DNA of 64,000 nucleotides, taken from Siphonodentalium dalli (lineage: Eukaryota > Mollusca > Scaphopoda > Gadilida > Siphonodentaliidae). The stretch covers positions 147,615,379-147,679,378 of the forward strand of contig CP136063.1 of NCBI GenBank assembly GCA_032622095.1, written 5' to 3'. The translations under genes were made by a program, and so were the position numbers. Every line of letters begins with the position of its first letter. The stretch's first letter is position 1. The notes beneath the pieces are model-generated. The model was not told the origin of the DNA and searched no databases. It saw only the letters and a program-made list of their open reading frames with translations. This document shows positions 1-13,800 of the stretch, one piece after another.

Positions 1-51
1 TCGATTCTGTGAGCTGTATCTATCAGTAATAAACAGCTCATCTCATACCAT
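1..51 (-). CDS. PRRC1: PRRC1 exon 9, partial (cut by window edge)
   Basis: Acceptor TGATTACAG at 52-60. The exon completes the Arg codon and reads WYEMSCLLLIDTAHRI, matching the W-(F/Y)-(D/E)-x-x-C-L-x-x-x-D segment of PRRC1. It runs off the window; the rest of the domain must lie to the left. Confidence 0.88.
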
Positions 52-3000
52 CTGTAATCATATCAAAATTTACTATATAAATATTGTCAATAAGTCAATA
101 ATGAAAGAGTCAATGACACTGTAGCTCAACTTGGAAAGGGAATAATTTCATGTGTTACAGTCAATGGAGTGATTAGGAATGTGGAAAGTTGAAAGGCCTA
201 GTAATGCAAAGAGTAAAATCCAAGATGGCCACTGGCAGCCATGTTTTTTTGCCGAATGACCCCAAAAAGACTCGTTCCCATTTACATGTCATTGTTAACA
301 TCCATCACAAATTTCATGATGATAGGACCAAAAATACGACTTGTAGCCTGTGCCAAAGGATTTAGTCATGCAAAGAGTAAAATCCAAGATGGCTGCTGGC
401 GGACATTTTTTTGGCCGAACGACCCCAAAATTACTCGTTCCCATTTACATGTCAATATTAACACCCATGACAAATTTCATGATGATCAGACAAACAGTAT
501 GACCTGTAGTCCGTGCTAATGAATTTAATTTTGAAATCCAAGATGGCCACTGGCGGCCATGTTTTTTTTGCCGAATGACCCCAAAATGACTTGTTCCCAT
601 CTACATGTCAATGTCAACAGCCGTGACAAATTTCATAATGATCCGACCAAAGGTAGGACTTGTAGCCCGTGCCAAAGGATTTAGTCATACAAAGAGTAAA
701 ATCTAAGATGGCTGCTGGCGGCCATGTTTTTAGGCTGAACGACCCCAAAATTACTCGTTCCCATCTACATGTCAATATTAACATCCATGACAAATTTCAT
801 GATGAACAGACAAATAGTATGGCCTGTAGCCCATGCTAAAGGATTGAATTTTGAAATCCAAGATGGCCACTGACAGCCATATTTTTTTGCCGAATGACCC
901 CAAATGACTCGTCTCATCTACATGTCAATGTCAACAACCATAACAAATCTCATAATGATCTGACCAAAGGTACGACCTGTAGCCTGTGCCAAAGGATTTA
1001 GTCATGCAAAGAGTAAAATATAAAATGGCTGCTGCCATGTTTTTTTGCTGAATGACCCCAAAAGGACTCGTTTCCATTTACATATCAATATTAACATCCA
1101 TGACAAATTTCATGATGATCAGACCAAAGCTATGACCTGTAGCCTTTGTCAAAGGATTTAGTCATACAAAGAGTAAATCCAAGATGGCTTCCAGTGGCCA
1201 TGTTTTATGGCCGAATGACCCCAAAATAACTCATTCCCATCTACATGTCAATATTAACTTCCAAGACAAATTTCATGATGATCAGATGAACACTCCGGCC
1301 TGTAGCCCATGCTAATGGATTGAATTTTGAAATCCAAGATGGCCGCTGGTGGCCATGTTTTTTTTGCCGAATGACCCCAAAATGACTCGTTCCCATCTAC
1401 ATGTCGATGTCAGCCATGACAAATTTCATGATGATCAGACCAATATTATGGCCTGTAGCCCATGCTAAAGGATTGTATTTTGAAATCCCAGATGGCTGCT
1501 GGCGGCCATTTTTTTTGCGCCGAATGACCCCAAAATGACTCATTCACATTTACATGACAATGTGAACAGCCATGACAAATTTCATAATGATCCGACCAAA
1601 GGTACGACCTGTAGTCCGTGCCAAAGGATGTAGTCATGCAAAGAGTAAAATCCAAGATGGCTGCTGGAGGCCATGTTTTTTGGCCGAATGACCCCAAAAT
1701 GACTTATTCCCATCTAAATGTCATTGTTAACATCTATGACAAATTTCATGATGATCCAACCAAAGGTACGACATGTAGCCCGTGCCAAAGGATTTAGTCA
1801 TGCAAAGAGTAAAATCCAAGATGGCTGTTGGCGGCCATGTTTTTTGGCCGAACGACCCAAAATGACTCGTTCACATCTACATGACAATGTCAACAGCCGT
1901 GACAAATTTCATGATGATGAGACGAACAGTACAACTTGTAGCCCGTGCTAATGGATTGAATTTTGAAATCCGGCCATGTTTTTTTGCCGAATGACGCCAA
2001 AATGACTCGTTCCCATCTACATGTCAATGTCAACAGCTATGACAAATTTCATAATGATCAGACCAAAGTTACGACCTGTAGCCCGTGCTAAAGGAAATTA
2101 TTGACGAATCACACATGCATACACACACACACACGGACGACGGATACCAAGCCATGGCAATAGCTCAAACTTTACAAAGTAAAGTTGAGCTAATATTATA
2201 AAGTGTAGCTATACTACATATGCTATACTGGAGATACCACAATATGTTTGGTAAAAATGCTGAAAACTTACAGGTGATACATTGTCAATAACTTGTCCGA
2301 GTCACAGAGTGTTGATGAACAATTGCTGTGTAACCTCCCTGCTCTTGAAGAAAGAAGGTAACACAATCAATTATTAGAGCACAATCCCACTCTTACAATC
2401 ATTCCCCGATGTAAAGCATACCAATTTCCAAGGCGTGTCCAATTTCGGCCAGCGCTGGGGTTGTGTGTCATGGGTAAACATACACTAAACAGTGATTTCC
2501 AGCTAATCCCATTGTGTGCAGTCAATTGTGCTCTAAGACAGTCAGAGCATGTGAATAATTCTTTACCGGAAAAATTCTTGTCTTTGAATCAATTTATTCT
2601 GGTAAAGAACTCTTCTTATACTCTAACCCTTACTTGGCATATTATGTCCACTATAATTCTTTAATTAGCAACTTGACATTTTTCCATTTGTAGCAGATGT
2701 CAGTATGCTATAGTGGATGATATCTGAGTCAGTCAGCAACAATGTAAGATCACTGAGTGTTCATTTGTAGACAATACCATCCTTGTTTTATCACTATTTC
2801 TATATTTTGTTACACAGATATTTCAATAGTTTTTTTTTACTATATCTAAATGAATTATCATTAAATTATTATTGAGTGACTTGGAGATCGGCTGCGGCTA
2901 GTCACAGCCGATTTGGGACCTCGAAGTTACCATGACCAGGATATGTGACGTCACGTTTCCACCAAATCCTGGTTGCGAGTTCCCGTACTACCGATCAATT

Positions 3001-4784
3001 CCAAAATGGCAGCCACTGAATAAATGAAAAAGGCGGACAATGATTGAATGAATGAAAAAATGAATGTGTAGTTGATACATGTAGATTTTTTATCTTCGGG
3101 TTCGACGGTTCTTTTAGGAAAACACTTAACTATCTAATTTTATGAAACTATTTTTGGAAAGCTGGAGTTTATAGTTAATTCCGAATTTCAATGTTTTTTT
3201 TATATGCCTAGGCCATATAACCGATCATATATACACCTAGGCCTATATAAACTAATAATGTTTATTTATATATAATTAGTGCTCTTAAAGTATAAAATAT
3301 ACAGCATTGGGTCTGATCAACAGATAACCCTATATAGTTTATAGAAGGTGACCCGACTTCGTCCGGGCTATTCAAAAACCAAATTTCAAGTCGATTGCTC
3401 CACCCGTTTCCTAGATCTGGTCTGCGCATGCGCGAAGCTGGTGTCGCACGTGCTCGGCGACCCGATAAAATTCGTATCCGGGGCAAGATACATTCACATA
3501 CCAAATTTCAAGTCGATAGCTACATCCGTTTCCGAGATATATAGCCCAATGTCATTTGCGGATACCTCGGCCGGTGATGAGTTAACGCGACACAGTCAAA
3601 TGCATCGGCAGGGTGAGAGTTAACGTATCTAACTTTATGACCTCTGACGACGTCATAGAAGTTACGCAGTGATTTTATCCTGATAAAAGATCCCCGTACC
3701 ACTTGTACCTAATAATTGAGGCAGATAACTAAAACGGATACATACATATTATATATCGTTGGAAAGATGAAGCCACACAGATTCTAACCGTGCAAATTAT
3801 ATGACTGGCAATTTATTATTCGCCGCTATATCGAATCGATTTGTGAGCACCGAACTGAAATATATTAGCGCAAAAACGGCGTAAAAATAGATTAGACCTC
3901 CGCACGTGAAAAGTTGACCTCGCACGGACAAATAAATATGCCTATGTTCGTCTCCGGCCGAAAACACATCCAAATACCAAATTTCATCGAAATTGGCTTA
4001 GTCATTTTGGAGTCCATCGATTTCAAACACACAAACAAACACATACACAGATCTTTCAAAATATATAATAGATGATACCAGACCCACAAATTCGATGATT
4101 AAATTACAGGCAATTCATGTTGTTTGTATTGGATACTGAAAGTAGCTTTCGTTGCGGCCGCAGCCGCGGTCATAGTCGTTCCGAGATTCCACGGATATGG
4201 ACATTCGCAGACTTATTTCCAATATTGGCTGTGACCGAAGCTGCAGCCGTTCTCGAAGTCACTCATTATTTAGTAGAAAAGTATACCTGTCAGGAAGAAT
4301 TTCCACAATGAAGCCTTCTATTGAAACGATAGGCTGCGATGCATCAACTGTACTGTTTCTCTTCAGATGCTGTATCCTCTCTTCTGCTCCTTTTAATCCC
4401 GCTGTAAAGCCTACAGGTTGTGCAGCCATTGTGGTCTGTGTTTCCTGAAATTTGCAGCAAATAATTCTAATACCTGTGTGTTTTTTTTATTGGCAAAACA
4501 AATTTGGCTCCAGGGTCCTATGCATATTATATAATTGAAAATAAAGTTCAATTTGAAAATGAAATTCATGTTAAATTCCAAGAGTGAATGTGGGACAATC
4601 AAATATACATGTAATAAACCAGAAATATCAACAAGACAGTCTATGACTGTGGGGTCGCTCACCAGACTGCAAAGACTGATAAGACTGGGACTCTGGAGAC
4701 CACAACAGTCAGAACTTTTCATAATCACTTTAAAAGTAGATCTAAACAGGATATGTGGCCATATTACCAACTGTACACTACTGA

Positions 4785-4815
<31 letters not shown>

Positions 4816-7800
4816 CAAGTCCCCTCCCGACTGGGCTCCAGACTCCCAAGTCTTAGGTTGGAATTACACAAATGACATTTCAAACTTTCCCAATTGTTGG
4901 AAATTTACAATCTCACTTGCTCCTTTTTATAAAATAGACCCGATGGTCCTTGTGAAGGAAGCATATTAAGAGGGAAACTGTCCTTTGCTTGGCCCCTATT
5001 TTTCCAGGTTACCCCATTAAAAATATCTGTATTGCAGTCAAACAAGAATTCAATACATATTTAAAGAATTACTATGTTGTGAAATAGTTATGTCTCTGGC
5101 AATGCCCTTATTCGACTTTGTGATGCCATTTTCACAAATCTGTCACCCAAGGTAATTTCATACCAAATATAAGCAAAATAGGCCATTTCATTCTTGCATA
5201 GAAGACGTATCATGAATTACTATGGAGAGAAAGAGTAATGTAGCTGGCCTTGCACCTACTTGACCTGGTGACCCTGATTAAACAAATCTGAATCACACAT
5301 CACCAAAGGAGCCTCAATATTAAATGTGAACTAAATAGAGCTGGTGGTTCTTTCAAAGAGCACTTTTCAAGTTTGCCAAATAAGTTCTGGTGAAGTGGTG
5401 GGTGTGGGAGAGTTAAATGTCCTGTTGAAAGATTTGAACAATACATATGATAGATTGATGTTGTAATTGGGAATTAATGACCTCTAGCAGATCTCCAGGA
5501 AATTTTTATAAAAATGTCAGACTTCACTTGCAATTTTTAATATTTTTTGGAGTTATGTCCCTGGCCCTGCCCACATTTGACCCAGTGACCTCATTTGAAC
5601 AAATCTGAATGTGAGTCACCTAGGCAATATCCACACCAAATATGAACCCATATGGTATTATGGTTCCAGAGGAGAAGTTTAAAGAATTGTTGACGGACGG
5701 ACAAGGAGTGATGACTATAGATAGCTCCACCGGAGACTTCGTCTCAGGTGAGCCAAAAACTACTGAAATTATAGAATGACCCCCCCCCCCTTCGGATCCC
5801 AGAATGCAACAGAATTCAAACTTTTTTTAATGGAAGGGGAAGAACTCCATCTTTAATATAAAGAGTTATTCCCCCTGCATTGAAAATAATTTTGCTTTTT
5901 ACTGCAATCTAGATGACAAAACTCTTTGGCAACTCAATAAAAACAACATGTCCACAGTTTATTATACTGGATAAGTTGATAATACAATGTTTTGGAGCTT
6001 CCTCTTTCAAATGGTATATAATATGGCATATATTTTATATAATGTAATCTGGGGGTTAAAAAATTAAGTAGTTTACTATTTTATATTCATTTTAGTCTAA
6101 ATAATTAATTTTGAGAAAACAAATTACATCTCATTGAACAAATCTGCTAATTCCACCCCCTCAACACATGGGGACATCCCTGCAAGAATAGGACATCTGT
6201 GATTTATTTGGATGCTTGTCTACATTTGCCTAACAATATTTCCTTAACCTTGAAAGCCAGTGCATTCTCTTAGGTGAGGCTACCTATGGGACACTCACAT
6301 ATATAAGACAATGCACTGGTATGATACTAGTACCTTGTTATAAAATAATAAATATTGGACAAATATTAAAACTAGGAGCTCATTTCTCTTGATCAATGGT
6401 CTATTATTTTATATTCATTTTATTTTAGTATATGTAATTCGTTTTGGAAAATAAATTACATCTCAATGAACAAATCTGAGAAATTTGCCCCCTCCCCAAA
6501 CATATGTGGGGACATCCCTGCGAGAATAGGACATGTGTGATTTATTTGGATGTCTGACTATATATTGACCTAACAATATTTCCTTGATCTTGAACCCCAG
6601 TGTATTCTCTTATATATAGGAGAATACACTGGTGCAGGGTCTTTATTGCCGTACCAGCATAGCTCTGGTAATGAAATGGTTAATACTAATACTAATAATA
6701 AATGTGTAAACTGTCAAACAGTTATAGTTGTATTTGAGATTGCTGTAAACACATAGGATTAAATTCCATTCACACACCTCTTTCTCTCTTAGCCTGATAA
6801 ATGTGGATATTGAGATAAAAGTTAATTACTTTATAATGACTGGACACTGTCCGACACACAGCTGTGAGAACTGTGAGAAGTAAGGCTGGTCAGTTCCTGG
6901 CATGTCATATAACTTAAGTGTAAGGCTTTTAATGGGGTGAACCTTGCAGGGATCTGGTGTGGTGTGGCAGGGACATGCAGTGGTGGTGGTGGGGGAGGTG
7001 GGGGGGGGGGCAAGGATTTAAAACAAGGATTTAAATTAATTTTTTTTTAAGAGTTATGTCCCTGGGCCCTGGCTCTGCCCCTATTTGACCCAGTGACCCC
7101 ATTTGAACAAATCTGAACCCCAGTCACACAAGGACTCTCCATACCAAATGTAAGCTAAATCGGTCAAATGGTTCAAAAGAAGAAGTCATTCTAAGAATTA
7201 CTATGGAGGAATAGAGTTATGGCCCTGGTTTCTCAACTAATCAACCTGGTGACCTCATTTTAACAAATCTGAATGTGAGTCAACTAGGGAACATCCACAC
7301 CAAATATGAATCCATACGGCCTTATAGTTCAGTAAAAGAAGTCGTTCTAAGAATTACTATGGAGGAATAGAGTTATGGCCCTGCTTTCACAACTAATTCA
7401 CCCAGTGACCTCATTTGAACAAATCTGAATGTGATTCACCTAGGGAACATCCACACCAAATATGAACACGTTACGTCTTACGGTTTGGGACGATAAGATT
7501 ATTCTTGACGGATGGACGGACAGACAGACAGACAGACGGACGACGGGTGATGACTATTGCTCCACCGGAGACTTAGTCTCAGGTGAGCTAAAACGCATAA
7601 GCTGACCGCTCCTCGACACATACTGATTTTTTTTAAATTGATAAGATTAGTACCAATAAATCATGACTGACACTCTATAGTAAACAGGTTACTCCGATGT
7701 CAAACATTGCTATGCCTGTGAACTGCAATGTGGATGTCATCAATGTTTTTAACTGGTTTTCTTGTTATCATTTGTTTGCACCATTATGATTATTGACATA

Positions 7801-10800
7801 ACTTTCAGTCTGATATATACATTATGGAGATACAGTATATTATAGCCCAAGCATTTGCCCCCTCTGTAGAATTTTTAGCCTTCTTTAGCATCATTGTTCC
7901 TCCAGGGCCATACCAGTATCCCAGTGTTCATGTTCAATATATGTTAACCGAACAGGAAAAAATTATTTTGTATTAGCCCGCAAAAAATTCCATCGCTACA
8001 ATGAGAATACATGATTTACTAGGGTAATATCTCTCGTAAATCCCTTGCAAAAATCGGTATTACCCTGCAAAAAGGCCATCATTATATAGAAAAGACATCA
8101 TTCACAAGGACAATAATTCTCATATTGCCCTTGTAAAAATCGATATTACCCCGCAAAAAATGCTGCCGCTCTATAGAGAACACATCATTTACAAGGACAA
8201 CAGTCTTAACAGTGATTGTACTGTTATAGATATAGTTATTATATAGATATTTGCCCGCAAATAATGTAGTCGCTATATAGAGAAGACAGGATTTACTAGC
8301 ATGATATCTCTTGTACACCTGGTACACCCTTGAAAAATTAATATTCCCTGGAAAAAGTTTGCCAGTGAAAGACATTGTGCAAAGCCACAATGATTTCTGG
8401 TGTTTTTGTTAAGTATATTGCTCTATTTTATATCCACTAGAGTCAAACTTTATTAAGTTGAATCGCAAGGGACCTTTGGATTACTTTGAGTTATCCAAGT
8501 GGCCGACTTAACAATTTCGACCATTTGGTGACACAATTTAAAAAAACATAGGAAATAACTACAAATCAATTTTGGATGCTGTAATAAGATTAAATTTGTA
8601 AAAAGTATCGACTGAACACTAGAATCATTAGGTTAATGACATCAGGCGATGTATATATAAATCGCAGACAAATGGATCGGGAATTGAGGGTGACATATAT
8701 ATACATCGCCGGCACTGAATGAGTGAAGTACAGAATTCAATTTCATAACATAAGAATCAATCAACCAAAGTATTCACCATAATACCAGTAGTCACAATTA
8801 TAGAGATCTTTTAAGAAAATGATTTGCTCTTTTGAACTTACCTTTCCTGTAACAGTAGCTTTGCCAAAGATATCTTGGAAAGCATGTCTGACACCCACTA
8901 CCTTGCTTTCTTTGGTTGAAGTGACAACAACATTAATATCTCCACCTGATTCTGAAATTTTTAGTACAAAAGTTATCATTACAAATTCATAATATATCAC
9001 ACACATCTTTAATAGTGCATATCATGAGGTTTCAAGGAACTTGGTAACCATAATAAACAATGGTTGCACATCGAAGATGGTGCTTGTTGAGTTTTGTTTG
9101 CCAAAAAGAGTGACATTCAGAAAAGAATTAAATAAATTATTGACAATTGTTCAATTTATTGTTTTAACAATCTGCCAAAAGTAGAAAAGGGCCATAACTT
9201 AGCTAAAAATAATCTGTCAAACCTGGTTTTTTAACTTGATTGTGAGATTGTTGTAAATGATGTACAAACGCACTATGATGTTATTAAAACTTATTAAATT
9301 AAACTTAATCTACATATAAGATAACCGTCATCAGCTATCAAATAGGCAGGATATGGCATGTTGTGATATACCAGATTGGCACAATGAATATTATAAACTT
9401 CCTCTTACGATTTCTGGAAATATCATACACTGCTTATCAAGGGTGTTAAAGCTACTTGTTAGATGAAAACTAAACTTGTGTTAAAGGGACCCAATGCACT
9501 CGCAGTGCAAAAAATATATACTAGTAAGTCTGTAAAACATCACAACTAAGAAGAACATACAGAAATAGATAAACTTTGTTCTTATATTCATTATTGTTAG
9601 TTCTCCAATAAAAATAATTCACGTGTTAAAACCATTGTTGTGTATACAAAACTATTACAGTGATTTATTAACAATCCCTAAACATATTCTAAGTTTAAAT
9701 ATTTTAGTCTGAATATGATTTTAAGAATATATTTCAATGCTTGACACTTACTATCTAATTGGTAATTTCACTGAAACACTAATGTTTATATAACAATTGT
9801 TTTGATGTGGAAAATCTCATTATATAACCCTTTACCCAACAAACCGGCCAAAAACGCCCAAATAAAGCTTCAACAGCCTAAAATATCTTCGGTCTGTCTC
9901 AATAACACCATACAAATATGGATATCATTGGAACCGGTTCATTGACCACATTGTGATGGTTACAGTTATGCCCTGTGCCAATGCATTCTCTTATATATGC
10001 GAGTCGACCATAGGTCGCCTCGCATATATAAGAGAATGCATTGGCCTAAAAAAATTCTTTTTTAACACTTATTACCATTTTTTCTTACATTCTTTAACAA
10101 TTTTAGAATTTTTTCTTACATTTTTTAACAATTTTTATAATATTTTTCTACATTCTTTGACAATTTTATCATTTTTAATATGTGTTAAGCCAATGCATTC
10201 TCTTATATATGCGAGGCGACCTATGGTCGACTCGCATATATAAGAGAATGCATTGGCACATGGCCGTTCTGTTGGGTAAAGGGTTAAGTTATTAATAATG
10301 AAAATAAGAACAAATTAAATCAATTGTATCATGTACTTGTTGATGATAGTTGTTTTACAGACTTTTATGTTATTTCGCATGAACCCACTTCGAAGGCCTT
10401 GAGTTTCTTCAATGTAAACTTACTAATTATTTCTCTCATCCCTGGGTCCAAAGTAGTGATTACAGATTCCATAGATGTCTGAGAAGAAAAGAATAATAAA
10501 AGTATCAATGCCACTGTAGCTCAAGTGGGAGAGAAGATATTGTCATACAGTCAATAGTCTATTAGACTGATTAGGAAGGCGGAAAACTGAAATGTTTAAG
10601 TAATTTCAACATGAAGAGTCATATGAAGTTTGGGATCAACTGGATGATAAATGTTGGCTCGAGGGCATGACAAAGTAATTTGTCATGCAAAGAGTAAAAT
10701 CAAAGATGGCTACTGATGGCCATGTTTTTTATTGAAAAACGTTCAAATTCGATAGCTTCCATCTAGAAGTGATCCTAAACATGCCTGCAAATTTAAAAAA

Positions 10801-13800
10801 CATTTCTCCAATAAATGTTGGCTGGAGGGTGTACCGATGGATTCAAGTGTGAAATACAAATGGCTGCTGGTGGCCATGTTCGGAAAAAAATCTAGGGCTC
10901 CCATCTATAGACTACCCCAAGAACAATAGGAAGTTTGGTGACGATCGAATGAGGGATGTAGCCAGTAGGGTGTGCCGAAGGATTTAATCATGCAAAGAGT
11001 AAAATCCAAGATGGCCACTGGCAGCCATGTTTTTAAATGAAATTTAGAAAAAAATATAATTCCTGTCTTGTGATCACCTTGAAGATCCATATGAAATTTG
11101 GTGACTATCGGAGGAGGGATGTGATCTGTAGGGTGTCTAAAAGGATTTAGTCATGTAATGAGTAAAATGCAAGATGGCTGCCGATGGCTATATTTTTCAC
11201 ATTTTTTTTTCTCCAAATTCAATATCTTCTGTCCAGAGGTGATCTTAAGGCCTCAAAAAAAAGAGACTTTTCTTTCCGATAACCCGACCGACCCTATTTA
11301 AAAGCGCAGAGTCTAAACTTTTTATTGCGATCGAAAAACTGATTTAAACAAAATAATGGTACCTGTGAATGTTTCATGCATTTAACAGAGATAAAAGCAT
11401 GGCGGTCGCTTCTGGTGGAAATATCCACATACTATAAATAGATACGTATCTCCCATTGAAAACAGCTGGTGCTTTGGAAAGTAAACAGAATTCACACCAC
11501 AACAACAGCAATGAAAGTGTCAATGACACTGTAGCTCAACTTAAAAAGGGAATAATTTAATGTATTATAGTCAATGGAGCGATTAGGAATGTGGAAAGTT
11601 GAATGTCTAATACTAGTTTATAGACATGAAGAGAAAAGTAAAATCCAAGATGGCTGCTGGTGGCCATGTTTTTGGCCGAATGACCCCAAAATGATTGTAT
11701 CCCATCTACATGTCATCGTTAACATCCATGACAAATTTTATGACGATCAGACTAAAGGAACGACCTGTAGCCCATGCTAAAGAATTTAGTCATACAAAGA
11801 GTAAAGTCCAAGATGGCTGCTGAGGGCCATGTTTTTTGGCCGAATGACACCAAAATGACTCGTTCCCATCTACATGTCAATATTAACATTCATTACAAAT
11901 TTTATGATGATCAGACTAAAGGTACGACCTGTAGCCCATGCTAAAGAATTTAGTCATACAAAGAGTAAAATCCAAGATGGCTGCTGGCGGCCATGTTTTT
12001 GGCCGAATGACCCCAAAATGATTGTATCCCATCTACATGTCATCGTTAACATCCATGACAAATTTTGTGACGATCAGACTAAAGGAACGACCTGTAGCCC
12101 ATGCTAAAGAATTTAGTCATACAAAGAGTAAAGTCCAAGATGGCTGCTGGGGGCCATGTTTTTTGGCCGAATGACACCAAAATGACTCGTTCCCATCTAC
12201 ATGTCAATATTAACATTCATTACAAATTTTATGATGATCAGACTAAAGGTACGACCTGTAGCCCATGCTAAAGAATTTAGTCATACAAAGAGTAAAATCC
12301 AAGATGGCTGCTGGCGGCCATGTTTTTTGGCCAAATGACCCCAAAATTACTCGTTCCCATCTACATGTCAATATTAACATCCATGACAAATTTCATGATG
12401 ATCAGACAAACAGTACGACCTGTGGCCCATGCTAATGGATTAAATTTTGAAATCCAAGATGGCCGCTGGTGGCCATTTTTTTGTCTGAATGACCCCAAAA
12501 TGACTCGTTCCCATTTACATTCCAATTTCAACAGCCATGACAAATTTTATGATGATCAGACTAAAGGTACGACCTGTAGCCCGTGCTAAAGGATTTAGTC
12601 ATACAAAGAGTAAAATCCAAGATGGCTGCTGGTGGCCATGTTTTTTGGCCAAATGACCCCAAAATTACTCGTTCCCATCTACATGTCAATATTAACATCC
12701 ATGACAAATTTCATGATGATCAGACAAACAGTACGACCTGTAGCCCGTGCTAAAGGATTTAGTCATACAAAGAGTAAAATCCAAGATGGCTGCTGGCGGC
12801 CATGGTTTTTGGCCGAATGACCCCAAAATGACTCGCTCCCATCTACATGTCATTATTAACATTCATGACAAATTTTATGATGATCAGACTAAAGGTACGA
12901 CCTGTAGCCCGTGCTAAAGGATTTAGTCATACAAAGAGTAAAATCCAAGATGGCTGCTGGCGGCCATGTTTTTTGGCCGAATGACCCAAAAAATTACTCG
13001 TTCGCTTCTGCATGTCATTTTTAACATTCATGACAAATTTTATGATGATCAGACTAAAGGTACGACCTGTAGCCCGTGCTAAAGGATTTAGTCATACAAA
13101 GAGTAAAATCCAAGATGGCCGCTAGCGGCCATGTTTTTTGGCCGAATGACCCCAAAATTACTCGTTCCCATCTACATGTCAATATTAACATCCATGACAA
13201 ATTTCATGATGATCAGACGAACAGTACGACCTGTGGCCTGTGCTAATGGATTATATTTTGAAATCCAAGATGGCCACTGGCGGCCATGTTTTTTGTCCGA
13301 ATGACCCCAAAATGACTCGTTCCCATCTACATTCCAATTTCAACAGCCATGACAAATTTGATGATGATCAGACTAAAGGTACGACCTGTAGCCCGTGCTA
13401 AAGGATTTAGTCATACAAAGAGTAAAATCCAAGATGGCTGCTGGCGGCCATGTTTTTTGGCCGAATGACCCCAAAATGACTCGTTCCCATCTAAATGTCA
13501 TTATTAACATTCATGACAAATTTTATGATGATCAGACTAAAGGTACAACCTGTAGCCCGTGCTAAAGGATTTAGTCATACAAAGAGTAAAATCCAAGATG
13601 GCTGCTGGCGACCATGTTTTTTGGGCCGAACGACCCCAAAATTACTCGTTCCCATCTACATGTCATTGTAAACATCCATGACAAATTTTATGATGATCAG
13701 ACGGACAGTACGACCTGTGGCCCGTGCTAATGGATTAAATTTTGAAATCCAAGATGGCCGCTGGCGGCCATATTTTTTGTCCGAATGACCCCAAAATGAC

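Larger units (their letters stand above)
9828..10283. mobile_element. 456-bp TTAA-type MITE containing two inverted copies of a hairpin
   Basis: TIR CCCTTTACCCAACA / TGTTGGGTAAAGGG; flanks ATAA (9824-9827) and TTAA (10284-10287) fit a TTAA duplication with one substitution. Inside are two 69-bp hairpins, 9977-10045 and 10189-10257. The second is the exact reverse complement of the first as read, separated by a T-rich block of ATTCTTTAACAATTTT-like repeats. It lies in PRRC1 intron 6. Confidence 0.8.

Noticed and set aside
2262-2346. Possible PRRC1 exon on the minus strand (acceptor CTTTCTTCAAG, donor GTAAGT)
   Set aside because: Encoded peptides do not resemble PRRC1, and exon 8 joins exon 9 (1-51) in phase without it.
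4535-4969. 144-codon ORF with a poly-proline run on the plus strand, and its minus-strand poly-glycine partner
   Set aside because: The run is the translation of a C29 homopolymer; no conserved sequence on either side.
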